NCBI GenBank assembly: GCA_030149205.1 | Contig: JASBSB010000001.1 | Coordinates: forward strand, 260,357-324,356 | From: Candidatus Heimdallarchaeota archaeon | Lineage (GTDB): Archaea > Asgardarchaeota > Heimdallarchaeia > Heimdallarchaeales > Kariarchaeaceae | Length of the DNA: 64,000 nt | Direction of reading: 5' to 3' | In this document: piece after piece, positions 1-8,985 of the stretch | Numbering within the stretch: position 1 is the first letter of the stretch | How the letters are laid out: every line of letters starts with the position of its first letter | Position numbers and translations under genes: made by a program | The notes under the pieces: generated by a model | The model's input: only the letters and a program-made list of their open reading frames with translations | The model's database searches: none | Told to the model about the DNA's origin: nothing

Positions 1-1
1 A

Positions 2-292
2 CTTACTATGATAATAATGGGAGACTCCCTCCACATGCCTCTAAGAAAATTGGGTGACCAAAAGTTTGTAACTGACCCACCTTACGCGATCCAAACCACG
101 ACCTCAGGAAGAGAACCAGCAGTACTATTCATGAAATGGTTACTTTCCCTTTCTCAGACATGTCAAATATCTTTCTCTTTACCAAATAATGTACTAGAAC
201 AATTACCCACTCCTTGGAAAGTTGTCCTTGAAGCTGAAGATTTTGTTCATAAAAATTTAACAAGAAGACTCAGGGTGATCACAAATGGATGA
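2..292 (+). CDS. tRNA (guanine-N2) methyltransferase, Trm-G10/Trm11-like (5' truncated by window edge)
   Basis: This is the C-terminal end of a class I SAM-dependent methyltransferase; the reading frame stays open to the left edge. The segment reads GDSLHMPL (acidic loop and following strand), then TDPPYAIQTTT. The D-P-P-Y motif IV is typical of amino (N2/N6/N4) methyltransferases, and TDPPY with this spacing fits the archaeal THUMP-containing Trm-G10/Trm11 family, which modifies the tRNA exocyclic N2 of G10. The N-terminal THUMP domain and SAM-binding motif I lie outside the window, so the substrate is inferred. The 3' end overlaps the tRNase Z start by 8 bases, and a shared tRNA-maturation transcript is plausible. 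Confidence 0.65.
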   Translation, partial: LTMIIMGDSLHMPLRKLGDQKFVTDPPYAIQTTTSGREPAVLFMKWLLSLSQTCQISFSLPNNVLEQLPTPWKVVLEAEDFVHKNLTRRLRVITNG

Positions 293-1226
293 CATATCGA
301 TAACATTTCTTGGGACAGGGGCTGCAATTCCTCCAACTGATAGATTTCAATCATCAGTGGCGGTAAGACACAAATTTGGATTAACAATCTTTGATGTTGG
401 AGAGGGAACTCAGTTTAATCTGAGAAAGTTTAATGTTCCAATACGGAAAGAAATTGTAATAGCCATAAGCCATTTACACTCAGACCATTATCAGGGACTT
501 CCAGGAATCTTAGCCTCATTAAGTATGTTAGAGAGAAGAGAAAAAGTTACGATTTTAGGGCCTCCAGGAGTTCATAGAGTCGTAAGAATGGTCTTGAAAA
601 CATTTTTCATTAATCCAACTTATGAATTAGAAATAGTTGAAATTGAACCTAATCAAACTTTTCGTGGAAAAGGATATGTCATTCATACAATCAAAGCCTT
701 ACATTTTAACAATTCTTTATCATATAAATGGCAAGAAAACAATCTTCCTGGGAAGTGGGACACGACAATACTAGAAAAATATAACGTTCCGAATAAACTC
801 AGGAGGGAACTAAAGCTTGGAAACACGATTGAAGTAGGAGAGATAAAAATAGCACCTGATCAGGTAATCGGTAAGGAAAGAATGGGGAGAACTATTATTT
901 ATTCAGGTGATACAAGACCTAACAATAACTTAGTGGAATTTGCCCGAGACGCCGATTTACTTATTCATGAGGGAACATATCCTTCAACGTTTGAGCAAAT
1001 TGGACCTGATAGGGAACACTCAACAGTTAAACAAGCAGTTGAAACAGCTATAAAATCAGGTGCTAAAAAATTGGCAGTTACGCATATTGGTACTAGGATA
1101 TTAGATTTTGTTGAGGAAAAAAAAATTACCAAACAACATCAAGATGCAGTAATTGTGCATGATGGAACAGTAATTACTTTACCCTTTTCATTAATTGCCT
1201 TAAAAAACAAAAAACCGGAAATATAA
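285..1226 (+). CDS. rnz: Ribonuclease Z (tRNA 3' endonuclease)
   Basis: tRNase Z removes the 3' trailer of precursor tRNAs in the cytoplasm. The 313-residue length is that of the short (bacterial/archaeal) form. It has the metallo-beta-lactamase signature SHLHSDHYQG at about residues 62-71 (HxHxDH zinc site), an N-terminal FLGTGAAIP strand, an SGDTRP motif near 207, HEGTY near 229, and a late His in VTHIGTR near 266 that completes the two-zinc site. The Gly/Pro-rich exosite region is present around residues 155-180. The ATG sits inside the end of the upstream tRNA methyltransferase gene, which suggests translational coupling. Confidence 0.95.
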   Translation: MDDISITFLGTGAAIPPTDRFQSSVAVRHKFGLTIFDVGEGTQFNLRKFNVPIRKEIVIAISHLHSDHYQGLPGILASLSMLERREKVTILGPPGVHRVVRMVLKTFFINPTYELEIVEIEPNQTFRGKGYVIHTIKALHFNNSLSYKWQENNLPGKWDTTILEKYNVPNKLRRELKLGNTIEVGEIKIAPDQVIGKERMGRTIIYSGDTRPNNNLVEFARDADLLIHEGTYPSTFEQIGPDREHSTVKQAVETAIKSGAKKLAVTHIGTRILDFVEEKKITKQHQDAVIVHDGTVITLPFSLIALKNKKPEI

Positions 1227-1229
1227 CGA

Positions 1230-2423
1230 TTACTTTTCCTTAAGCTTAGATTTTAAAGCGTGTTCAACCCTTTCTTTGATAATGAGAGCAGGTATGTCAT
1301 GCAAGGTTATATAAGAACGCCTCCCTCGTTTTCCTTCGCCTAAAGCTCTTACTTGAGCACTAACAATACCTAGGCGGGTTAATGTTTCTAAATACAGTCG
1401 AAACGACGCCTTAGCTTGTTTTGAGATACTAAATTCACTGCATGTTTCAAGATACTTAGCATATGCCTCGTTAATTGTTGTGTAGGCAATTCCAGTCCCA
1501 GAAGATAGAATTCTTGCAATTGCCAGAGCAACAATCAACTCATTTGGTTTTAAATCAGTAAAGACTTCAGGTCTCAATTCTGGATAAACTTCATTTTTGG
1601 CCGCTCTTACAAATTCTGGGTTTATTTGGGAAGCACCCTTTGAATTTGCCATCATTCCACAACGTAACATAATTTCAATACCATGTCTTGCGTTGCCAGT
1701 TGCTGCTGCTATGTCAACAATCATCTCAAATACTTCTGGAGGAACAACATTTGCAAAGAAACCCAACTTCCTTCTATATTCCAATATCTGTTCAAGTTGA
1801 TCACGAGTGTATGGTTGTAAATTTAATTGGTCTTGCACTCTACCTGAAAGGTGTGCATCAAGCATAAGAGTCCAAGCTCTTCTTCTACTGATTATTATTA
1901 ATGAAAGTCTACCGACACCTGGTTCAAAAAGTTCATTCATATGAATAAAAGCCAATATATCTTCACCTCTTAGCATATCAGCTTCATCGATGATCAATAC
2001 TATCCTTTTGTTCTCGCGTTTGAGCTTATTTGCCAACATTTCCATTAATTCCTCATCACTAAATCCCCTACCCTGAATATGAAATCGATCAGTTGCTAAC
2101 CGTCTAAGGATTGAAGTTTTGGTTCTAAAGGAATGACAGTTGATATAATGGGTCTCAAGACTAATTTTATTTGCAACAGAATAACTTTCTAAGTGTTTTG
2201 TCACATGTTTTGCCAGGGTTGTTTTACCTATCCCTGCATTTCCAATTATTGCAATATTAACTGATACTGGTCTGAATGGGTCTAAGAGGATGGATAGTCC
2301 TTCTACGAGTCTTTGAGTTTCATCATCTCTGCAAGGTAATTCCTCAGGCACAAATTCGGGTGTTAGACTAAATCTATCTCGAAATACACTATCCCTATTA
2401 TAATTATCAAAAAGATTCGACAT
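1230..2423 (-). CDS. cdc6: Orc1/Cdc6 family replication initiator
   Basis: This AAA+ ATPase should bind origin DNA and load the MCM helicase. The N-terminus (FRDRFSLTPEFVPEELPCRD) is the classic archaeal Cdc6 lead-in. Walker A is GNAGIGKTT (residues 61-69), Walker B is LIIDEAD (143-149), and a sensor-2-like GNARHGIEIM follows near 240. The C-terminal 120 residues form a winged-helix DNA-binding region. The usual sensor-1 segment (SNDL-type) reads SRRRAWTLMLDAHLSGRV here, so this copy is somewhat divergent. It could be a secondary paralogue rather than the main initiator. It converges with rnz; I recognised no clear origin-recognition-box repeats in its upstream spacer. Confidence 0.88.
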   Translation of the reverse strand: MSNLFDNYNRDSVFRDRFSLTPEFVPEELPCRDDETQRLVEGLSILLDPFRPVSVNIAIIGNAGIGKTTLAKHVTKHLESYSVANKISLETHYINCHSFRTKTSILRRLATDRFHIQGRGFSDEELMEMLANKLKRENKRIVLIIDEADMLRGEDILAFIHMNELFEPGVGRLSLIIISRRRAWTLMLDAHLSGRVQDQLNLQPYTRDQLEQILEYRRKLGFFANVVPPEVFEMIVDIAAATGNARHGIEIMLRCGMMANSKGASQINPEFVRAAKNEVYPELRPEVFTDLKPNELIVALAIARILSSGTGIAYTTINEAYAKYLETCSEFSISKQAKASFRLYLETLTRLGIVSAQVRALGEGKRGRRSYITLHDIPALIIKERVEHALKSKLKEK

Positions 2424-2538
2424 ATATTACAAATAAACTTACACATTCATTATAAATAAGTATCGACAGAGAGTTCTAAAAGTGAATTAAAAGTAAATTG
2501 AAATGTTGTGTATTCCCTTATAATTGCAAATACATGAC

Positions 2539-4005
2539 TCAGACTGAACTAGACTCAGGTATATTAGCGTTTTGATTTTCCATTTCACTCCCAATCAAGA
2601 CGTCCTGAAGATTTTCGGTTTGGCTGCTTGGTTCATCAAGGAAATATTTAATCTTTAGATATTTGGAAAGAGTGAGGTCTGTCGTCCTTAGGTCTTCACG
2701 TCCCAGGTCCCTTATGTTGTATTTCCCTAGACTTGAGATCAACATCTTTGATTCTAGGGTGATTGTTTCTAAATACCTTTTGATGTAACTTTCAGACCTC
2801 CCAAGTAACCTTGATGTTAAAAATAAGAAAGAAGCAGTCAAACGATTTTGTAAAAGGCCTTTAGACAAGACCTGTTCAGCAAAAGGATATGCATATGCTG
2901 AGAATACAATTGGTCTACCTAGAGCAACTGCATCTGCTCCCAAAGCCAGAGACTTGACAACATCCCCTCCATCTGTTATACAACCAGAGGTAATTAAACT
3001 TAGATGGGGAAATTGTTTCTTCTTCAATTCAAAAAGATTTAAACTAGCTAATCTTGGCACCCCTAATGTCCTCATTACAACGGTAGGGCTCATCCCTGTA
3101 CCTCCCTCTCTACCATCAACTGTGATTGCATCAGATTTGGCATTAGCGACAATATTAATTACCTCTCCAATATCTCTATAGGCTCCAGTCTTAAACCAAA
3201 TTTTTAACCTTGGATAATCGTTTTTTAATTTTTTAATCCTGTTAAAAAGTATGTCTTCTGTGTAAATATCTGGAGCAGAATGCCTCTCGTAACTATCACA
3301 TTCAACAGTCTCAGGGTCAGGTGTGATATGGTATTTCTCTTTCATTTTTAAAGCCTGAGGCCTACTCACCAGTTTTTCTCCACCTAATCCTGCTTTTGCA
3401 CCCTGACCTCCCTTTATTTCAAAGGCGATTCTCCCATCTTGGATGAATTCATCAAATCTCTTGTCAGAATATATTCTGTTCCATAGCTCATCAGTGGCAT
3501 CCTCCTCGTTCTGTTGAATCACCACACCACCAATGCCCTCTTGTTCAGCTTCAAAATATGTTAATATTCTTTCAACAAAACTTGGTTGTTGTTTTTTGAT
3601 CCTTTGATCATAACCCCATGTGGATGCCACATTCTCACCTATTCCAATGATTAATCCTAAAGATGCAAATGTTCTGGCAGATGCTAGTGAGACCTGATTC
3701 CAAACATCAGGACTCCCCATTGAGGCTTGAATGAATGGACCAGTCGTTTCAAACCCTCCAATAACTGATCTAAGGTCTACATCGGTGTAATCAGGCTCTC
3801 TAAAAATCAAATCAATGGATTTTGCAAGTCTATGAGGTGTAAATTGTGGGGGAGCTAAGACAATTTTTTCTATATCTGAAGAATTTTTTAAACTAGAACC
3901 CCCATATACTGAAAGAGGATTCTGAGTGTTACGGTAAGGAAAGATAGCTTTTCTTCCTAACCTAGCCTTCTGGATAATTTGTTTATAAGGGTAGCCATCT
4001 AACAT
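2539..4005 (-). CDS. GOGAT-like FMN-binding protein (glutamate synthase central domain)
   Basis: The protein resembles the FMN-binding TIM-barrel domain of glutamate synthase large subunits. Recognisable segments are GGQGAKAGLGGEKL near 200, the HSAP motif, the flavin-binding VDGREGGTGMSP, and GADAVALGRP, which binds the FMN phosphate. The cysteine cluster that holds the 3Fe-4S centre in true GOGAT (CHTNxCPVG type) is not seen, so electron input and the exact reaction are uncertain. The ORF track starts at 4080, but the ATG at 4005 is preferred: GAGGTG lies 6 bases upstream and the longer version would overlap the neighbour. It lies 10 bases downstream of the asparagine synthetase gene, so the pair probably forms a nitrogen-assimilation operon. 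Confidence 0.75.
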   Translation of the reverse strand: MLDGYPYKQIIQKARLGRKAIFPYRNTQNPLSVYGGSSLKNSSDIEKIVLAPPQFTPHRLAKSIDLIFREPDYTDVDLRSVIGGFETTGPFIQASMGSPDVWNQVSLASARTFASLGLIIGIGENVASTWGYDQRIKKQQPSFVERILTYFEAEQEGIGGVVIQQNEEDATDELWNRIYSDKRFDEFIQDGRIAFEIKGGQGAKAGLGGEKLVSRPQALKMKEKYHITPDPETVECDSYERHSAPDIYTEDILFNRIKKLKNDYPRLKIWFKTGAYRDIGEVINIVANAKSDAITVDGREGGTGMSPTVVMRTLGVPRLASLNLFELKKKQFPHLSLITSGCITDGGDVVKSLALGADAVALGRPIVFSAYAYPFAEQVLSKGLLQNRLTASFLFLTSRLLGRSESYIKRYLETITLESKMLISSLGKYNIRDLGREDLRTTDLTLSKYLKIKYFLDEPSSQTENLQDVLIGSEMENQNANIPESSSV

Positions 4006-4011
4006 AATCAA

Positions 4012-4017
4012 CACCTC
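4012..4017 (-). promoter_or_regulatory. Shine-Dalgarno site of the GOGAT-like gene
   Basis: On the minus strand GAGGTG lies 6 bases before the ATG at 4005. It overlaps the stop codon of the upstream asparagine synthetase gene, which suggests coupled translation. It is the reason for choosing the shorter start. Confidence 0.6.
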
Positions 4018-5164
4018 AAGGATTATACATCCCTGGAACTTTAGGGTAAGGTAAAGCAAAGTAAACCTTAGGTAAACCACAGAAAAATCTTACCGTTCTT
4101 TCAAGACCGATACCAAAACCAGAGGTAGGTTCACCATGCATTTGAAGGAATTTAAGGTACCATTGATATTTTTTTAGGTTTTCCCCGCTCTCTTTCATCC
4201 TTGGTATCACCTTTTTATAATCAAACTCTCTGGCAGCACCAGAAATCGCTTCTCCATAACCGTAGGGGAAGATCAAGTCAAAATCCATTAAATACCCAGG
4301 TTTTTGAGGGTATTCTCGATCATAAAATCCTCTTGCACCCCTTGGATAATCATGAATAAAGAAGGGTTCTTTGAACATTGAAGAGAGCAACCACTCATAT
4401 TCCCAATGAAGTTCAGTTTCTTTGCTTAATTTGTTGGGTTTGATTCTAAAGAGACGCTGAATTACCCCACGAACATCCTTATCTTCAGAAAGTTTTACTT
4501 GAAGCATTTCTACTGCCTCTTCATGTGTAATTTTTTTGAAGGTAGACGGTACTTTTATTTCGGTAGGAAGATCAATAAGTCCTCTTTCTCTGCTAAATGG
4601 TCTAAAATAATCCCTGACTTCTGAAACTAACCCTGAATGGGGCTTAAGACCGCTATATATGCTTTTCACCAGAGATTCAGCAACATTCATCGCATCAAAA
4701 TGGTCTGCATCAACCAGTTCTAGGTCAACTTGGACAAATTCTGACAAATGCCTATCTGTACTTGCAGTTTCTAAAGGTTCCATTCTAAGATTGTCAGCAA
4801 AAAAGTATATTTTACCTGGATATCCTGAATGCTTACGTGAAATCGCAAGGTACTGCTTATATAAAATCGCACTGCTCATAAATTTATATGATTTCCCATA
4901 AAAATCTATTTCAACCTGCTTAGAACCTCTTGTACCAGGGTCTGTAACAGGTCCAATTAATGGCGGTTTAAATTCTAAGAATTCTTGAGAATCTAAGTTA
5001 CCTCTGATTATTTTACTTATTTCACTGTATATTTGGTAAATTTGTTGAAACGGTTTTGTCTGCAAGAGTTGAAAAGAATCACTTTTGAAAAGTGCTTCTA
5101 ATTCAGATAGTCCGGATTGAGAGGTATTTTGCATTATCATAATTTTTATTGTGTCACATGACAT
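4016..5164 (-). CDS. Archaeal-type asparagine synthetase (AspRS/AsnRS-like catalytic core)
   Basis: This is a class II aminoacyl-tRNA-synthetase catalytic domain without the N-terminal OB-fold anticodon domain. Motif 2 is seen in FFADNLRMEPLETASTDRHL (residues about 122-141), followed by SEFVQVDLEL. Motif 3 is GFGIGLERTVRFF near the C-terminus. FPYGYGEAISGAAREFDY matches the P. abyssi AS-AR asparagine synthetase (LPYGYGEVSSG), an ammonia-dependent paralogue of AsnRS that makes asparagine from aspartate and ATP. The start is uncertain: an ATTTAAA box sits immediately before the ATG at 5164, so a leaderless start at the ATGs at 5140 or 5134 is plausible. It is the first gene of a pair with the GOGAT-like protein. 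Confidence 0.8.
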   Translation of the reverse strand: MSCDTIKIMIMQNTSQSGLSELEALFKSDSFQLLQTKPFQQIYQIYSEISKIIRGNLDSQEFLEFKPPLIGPVTDPGTRGSKQVEIDFYGKSYKFMSSAILYKQYLAISRKHSGYPGKIYFFADNLRMEPLETASTDRHLSEFVQVDLELVDADHFDAMNVAESLVKSIYSGLKPHSGLVSEVRDYFRPFSRERGLIDLPTEIKVPSTFKKITHEEAVEMLQVKLSEDKDVRGVIQRLFRIKPNKLSKETELHWEYEWLLSSMFKEPFFIHDYPRGARGFYDREYPQKPGYLMDFDLIFPYGYGEAISGAAREFDYKKVIPRMKESGENLKKYQWYLKFLQMHGEPTSGFGIGLERTVRFFCGLPKVYFALPYPKVPGMYNP

Positions 5165-5527
5165 TTAAATATTTTCCAATAGAATTTTAATTTTATTGAA
5201 TTTTATCTGATATTTTCAAATAATTTTGATTTTATTCCAATGAATTATCAATTCTAATCTTTTTTGTCTTATTCATCAGACTAAACTCCTGCATAATATA
5301 ACGAATTTCGAACAACACCTGTAGTATAAAATCAAAATTCTGTAAATACACCTTATTGAAATTTTGGAATACCAACATAACATGAAATCTAACAAAATTC
5401 AACATTATCCTCAAAAAAAAGGATTTTTAGACTCTCTATATACAATATTTTCATTTTTCTGAATAAATTTTTAGACATTTTCGTAAATTAACAAGATTTA
5501 AGAATTCAAACCTATTAAGACTATTTA
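5165..5527. other. AT-rich intergenic region, no gene recognised
   Basis: This 363-base spacer is strongly AT-rich and contains several T-tracts. It holds probable promoter elements for the divergent flanking genes (ATTTAAA beside 5164). The only ORF, 60 codons on the minus strand, has a composition like its AT-rich background and no recognisable motif. I see no tRNA-like structure. Confidence 0.5.
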
Positions 5528-5824
5528 GTGCTTGAGGAAAATCTAGGGTTTTACAGGGAACAGTTATCCAAATCACTTAGCAATTTCAAGATCATGAATG
5601 AGGTTGCAGCCAATATATTTCAAGCAAGAGCTATTTTTAAAGATAAACTTGACCTGTTTTACCAAGCTTTCCCTGATTATGTCACTGCCTTGAACCAACT
5701 TCAATACTGTTTGCAGACTAATGTGATTTCAACTCAAGAATATCATGAGATTGCAACAAGAATGCTCCTTAAAACTCTCAATTTGGAATATCCCCCAAAA
5801 CCAAATCTGATTCTCAATTCCTAA
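5528..5824 (+). CDS. Small hypothetical helical protein
   Basis: I do not recognise this 98-residue protein. It starts with GTG and has no signal peptide or membrane segment. Residues 5-75 are predicted by eye to be helical (FYREQLSKSLSNFKIMNEVAANIF), with a repeated pattern of hydrophobic positions, and a short Pro-rich tail follows (YPPKPN). It converges with the helicase-like gene, leaving 2 bases between the stops. The ordered amphipathic composition supports a real gene, but the start and function are uncertain. Confidence 0.5.
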   Translation: MLEENLGFYREQLSKSLSNFKIMNEVAANIFQARAIFKDKLDLFYQAFPDYVTALNQLQYCLQTNVISTQEYHEIATRMLLKTLNLEYPPKPNLILNS

Positions 5825-5826
5825 AG

Positions 5827-7215
5827 TTACTGAACAATAATTTCTTTACTAGGAAAAATCTCAGTTGACCAAGGATAATGTTCCATAATTGATTTCAGTA
5901 CAGAATCAGCTTTCTCAACTTCTTTTGTATCACTATATGTTAGTATTAAGGCTTTGCCACCTCTAGTTCGTTTTAATTTTTGATAAACTGTCTTAGTGGT
6001 CCTAACTAAATCAAATATTATTAGTTGATCTGCTTCTGGAATATCTAAATCCCTCTCTCCAACATTTGAAAGAATTGCCACCATTTTAGATTCTGACTTC
6101 CTAAAGGATTCAAGTAACTCATTTCTTTTCATTTGTGGCACTTTTCCAGTTATAACGACATTTGATATACCCAAATTTCCAATCAATTGACTCAACCGCT
6201 CACAGGTACTAATATAAGAACAGAGAATTACAGATTTATGTGCTTCTTCTATCAAGAATTTTGTTGCGTGAAACTTTCCTGTGAAAATATTAAGCCATTG
6301 ACCAGTTAAATCGATTCCTGAAGCCTTGAGGTGATAAATAACTTTATCACCTGGAAATGCCCATAAATACTTTCTGACAAAGTATAATTTGGACAACTTA
6401 TTTCTTTCATCTTCATCAATCCTAGGATCCAGATGTACTGCAATATTAGAGTTAGTAGAATTTTCCATTTGAGTTTTAATCATTGCTTTCACTTGAAGAA
6501 TCTGTTCTTCTAATAATGCAGAGAAGGAGATGATTGAGGGATCAGTAACATTAACAACACTTATTTCAGTTTTAGTCACATGATTGAAAAAATCTGTATC
6601 TAAGATAGAGTCCATTGATATAAATTTAGTATTGGGAATTAACTTTAAAAGTGAGTCAAGATCTTTTCGTTGTGCTAACTGAAATTTGTCCAGTACAAAG
6701 TGGTCATCCCTCAAAGTACCACTCATACCTATTACAACCTGATGATGAAGCATGTTAAATAAGCGGTTATAAGGAACTTTAAGATAGTTCTGGGTTGACA
6801 TCCTTCGAACAATTTGATCTACTTCGTTAATTATGATGACATCAAATTTATTAAAGTCACTGTCATGATCCTTTATGGTGTTATAGAAGGTCTGAGGTAA
6901 AGAAAGAATGATTCGAGATTTTTCAATTATATGCCTTCTAAATTTTGTGGGAATATTACTAGTTAGAAGACCTATCAATTCATTTGGTAGATGTTTGGAC
7001 AAATAAGTGAAAGTTTCGTGAAGGCTTGTTGAAGCCTGTAATAAAAGTAAAATTTTGTCTCCTTCCAAATCATCAACCAGTTTCGTTTGAAGAAATCGCT
7101 TTCCAGCTCCACAATCAAGCTCGATTATCACATTTGAACCAGAGCTTCTATACCCTATTGTTTTGTCTAAAATTTGTTGTTGGTATTGACGTGGTGTGAA
7201 GGAGCTTAGAGCCAT
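5827..7215 (-). CDS. Degenerate superfamily 2 helicase-like protein
   Basis: The layout is that of an SF2 DNA helicase (XPB/Hef-like): RQYQQQIL Q-motif-like start, motif I region LDCGAGKRF (residues 33-41), motif II region IIINEVDQ (128-134), a SAT-like SGT (165-167), and C-terminal RecA-like signatures VILCSYISTCERL and GERDLDIPEADQLIIFD. Key residues are changed. Motif I ends in GKR instead of GKT/S, motif II is NEVD instead of DExH/D, and motif VI (QRxGRxGR) reads YQKLKRTRGGKA. ATP hydrolysis is therefore doubtful. It may be a structural or regulatory paralogue acting on branched or damaged DNA; that role is inference. Confidence 0.65.
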   Translation of the reverse strand: MALSSFTPRQYQQQILDKTIGYRSSGSNVIIELDCGAGKRFLQTKLVDDLEGDKILLLLQASTSLHETFTYLSKHLPNELIGLLTSNIPTKFRRHIIEKSRIILSLPQTFYNTIKDHDSDFNKFDVIIINEVDQIVRRMSTQNYLKVPYNRLFNMLHHQVVIGMSGTLRDDHFVLDKFQLAQRKDLDSLLKLIPNTKFISMDSILDTDFFNHVTKTEISVVNVTDPSIISFSALLEEQILQVKAMIKTQMENSTNSNIAVHLDPRIDEDERNKLSKLYFVRKYLWAFPGDKVIYHLKASGIDLTGQWLNIFTGKFHATKFLIEEAHKSVILCSYISTCERLSQLIGNLGISNVVITGKVPQMKRNELLESFRKSESKMVAILSNVGERDLDIPEADQLIIFDLVRTTKTVYQKLKRTRGGKALILTYSDTKEVEKADSVLKSIMEHYPWSTEIFPSKEIIVQ

Positions 7216-7324
7216 AAGAGAAAATCTACAACATTAAATTAAAGCAATACAGACTGGGTTAAAAGTAAAATACATTGAATTTATCACAACAAAGCTTTTG
7301 AATAATGTTTGTCTTTAGCTACTT

Positions 7325-8326
7325 ATGACAAATTCATATAAAACAATGATGCACTCGAACTCTTTCAAGCTTGTGTTAGGACTTCTCATAGCTGTTGGGA
7401 TCTGGTTGCAAATACAATTTTTGATTCTAAAAGATACCCTTACCGGGTTAGGTTTTCTAGCAGGCTCTCTTGCAAGTGTTATTCTTACATATTATATTTG
7501 GATTAGATACGGGGCAAAATTAACCCCTAATATTATCAACTTCCTAATCCATAATATTGTGGGTCAAAAAGTAATTTCTGGTAGTAATAAAATATATTTT
7601 GAGGAACAAAAAAGTAAAATTGAGGTAAAACCCTTCGATCCAATCTCTAAATTTGTCTCACTCTTAATTTCCTTTTTAGCACTGGCAACTACATTACTTA
7701 AATTAGTTGAGAGAATTTTCCCCGTGATTAAACCTGCAAATCCTTTCGAAAACATAGGGACTTCAATTGGTTGGGTTGCAACCGTAATCGTAGTTCCTCT
7801 TTTGCTTACATTAATAATTCCAGTTGTCTGGACTCTTGAAGACCTATCTGTTAAAGCTTACAATTCTAAGAAAATGACTGTGTGGATGGTTGCAGATAAA
7901 TACAGGGTGAAGTTCAATAGCTTTATTGCAATTAGTGCTATAACAGCTGGAATGTCCCTTACCGGTAACAAAAATTCGACTTTCCTTGACAACCTTATAG
8001 TGTTTCTCAACTTATTGTTAAACGGGATATATATTTTGGTATTACCTTTATCATTAATCATTCTTGTTTATTATTTTAAATTTAAAGCTGAATCTCAGGA
8101 AGGAATTAAAAAATTGATTCACATACCCACCTCAAGAACTTATGTAGAAGAAATTGTATCGGCAAAGGCCGAAGTAACTTCCAATGAGGTAGAATCACAA
8201 AGTCAAACGGATGAGAATTCTAAAAATGGAGACCATGCTTCTAAGGAATCTGTTTCTTTGAGTTCTGAGGAACCACAATCTGAAACAAAGAAAAAAGAGA
8301 ATTCAACATCTGAACGGGAAGAATAG
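7325..8326 (+). CDS. Multi-pass membrane protein with acidic/Ser-rich cytoplasmic tail
   Basis: Not assigned to a family. About five or six hydrophobic segments are visible: residues 14-34, 39-60, about 112-130, 146-170, perhaps 198-213, and 222-250. A hydrophilic tail from residue 255 to the end is rich in Glu, Ser and Lys (for example SLSSEEPQSETKKK). No enzymatic motif is seen. The first ATG is used, but two further Met codons follow within nine residues. It diverges from the helicase-like gene and converges with ogt. Confidence 0.65.
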   Translation: MTNSYKTMMHSNSFKLVLGLLIAVGIWLQIQFLILKDTLTGLGFLAGSLASVILTYYIWIRYGAKLTPNIINFLIHNIVGQKVISGSNKIYFEEQKSKIEVKPFDPISKFVSLLISFLALATTLLKLVERIFPVIKPANPFENIGTSIGWVATVIVVPLLLTLIIPVVWTLEDLSVKAYNSKKMTVWMVADKYRVKFNSFIAISAITAGMSLTGNKNSTFLDNLIVFLNLLLNGIYILVLPLSLIILVYYFKFKAESQEGIKKLIHIPTSRTYVEEIVSAKAEVTSNEVESQSQTDENSKNGDHASKESVSLSSEEPQSETKKKENSTSEREE

Positions 8327-8398
8327 GCATTAGCATTTAAAACCTATAAATCAAAAATATTCTTAATTTATGCAAAACAAGGTAATATATGTAGAATT

Positions 8399-8935
8399 TC
8401 AAGATTGAAGGTGATTTTGTTCAAATTCTAAGTAACGTTTTTTTGAGCTCGTTCCACCGTATGCAGAATAATTTCCAAGCATCCCGTTCTCCTTGACCAC
8501 CCTATGACAAGGGACTAAGATGGGAAGCGGATTTGATGACATGACATTTCCTACAAATCTTGCATGATTCTTGGTTAAACCTGATTCAATTGCTAAGGAT
8601 CGATATGAAATTACTGAACCAGGAGTTGAATTTTTCAGAGTTTCCATTACTAGTTTCTTCTTATCTGTTAAAAAGCTATAATCAATCTGGATTTCACCAG
8701 GATTATGTTTGGGTTCTTTTAAAACCGAGAAGAGTATATCTTCCAAGATTAGGTCTCTTTCTCCAAAGATAAGGTGAACATGGTCTTTGGTGATTTGCTC
8801 TATGCTTTTTTTCAAATTATCGAATGCCTGTTGTTTATCAGGTATTGGAGTTGTTGTGGCTACAACTCCTTTATTGCTGTAGGCGTAATATACAAAATAA
8901 TTTTGATATTCTCCGAATGAGTAGTTTAACTCCAT
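8399..8935 (-). CDS. ogt: Methylated-DNA-[protein]-cysteine S-methyltransferase
   Basis: A suicide DNA-repair protein that removes O6-alkyl groups from guanine. The C-terminal domain has the active-site motif VPCHRVV with acceptor Cys143, preceded by the helix-turn-helix region (SYRSLAIESGLTKNHARFVGNVMSSNP; the usual Arg finger is in HARFVG) and followed by GNYSAYGG. The N-terminal 85 residues are the variable ribonuclease-H-like domain. The 178-residue length is standard. It appears monocistronic. Confidence 0.93.
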   Translation of the reverse strand: MELNYSFGEYQNYFVYYAYSNKGVVATTTPIPDKQQAFDNLKKSIEQITKDHVHLIFGERDLILEDILFSVLKEPKHNPGEIQIDYSFLTDKKKLVMETLKNSTPGSVISYRSLAIESGLTKNHARFVGNVMSSNPLPILVPCHRVVKENGMLGNYSAYGGTSSKKRYLEFEQNHLQS

Positions 8936-8985
8936 TATAAAATTATAGAAGGATAATTTATAAATCTTAGTTATAGTGGTTATGT

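Noticed and set aside
2539-4080. Longer start of the GOGAT-like gene at 4080
   Set aside because: It would overlap the upstream asparagine synthetase gene by 65 bases and lacks a ribosome-binding site, whereas the ATG at 4005 has GAGGTG at the right distance.
5232-5414. 60-codon minus-strand ORF in the AT-rich spacer
   Set aside because: Composition is like random AT-rich sequence, with no motif and no ribosome-binding site; likely chance.
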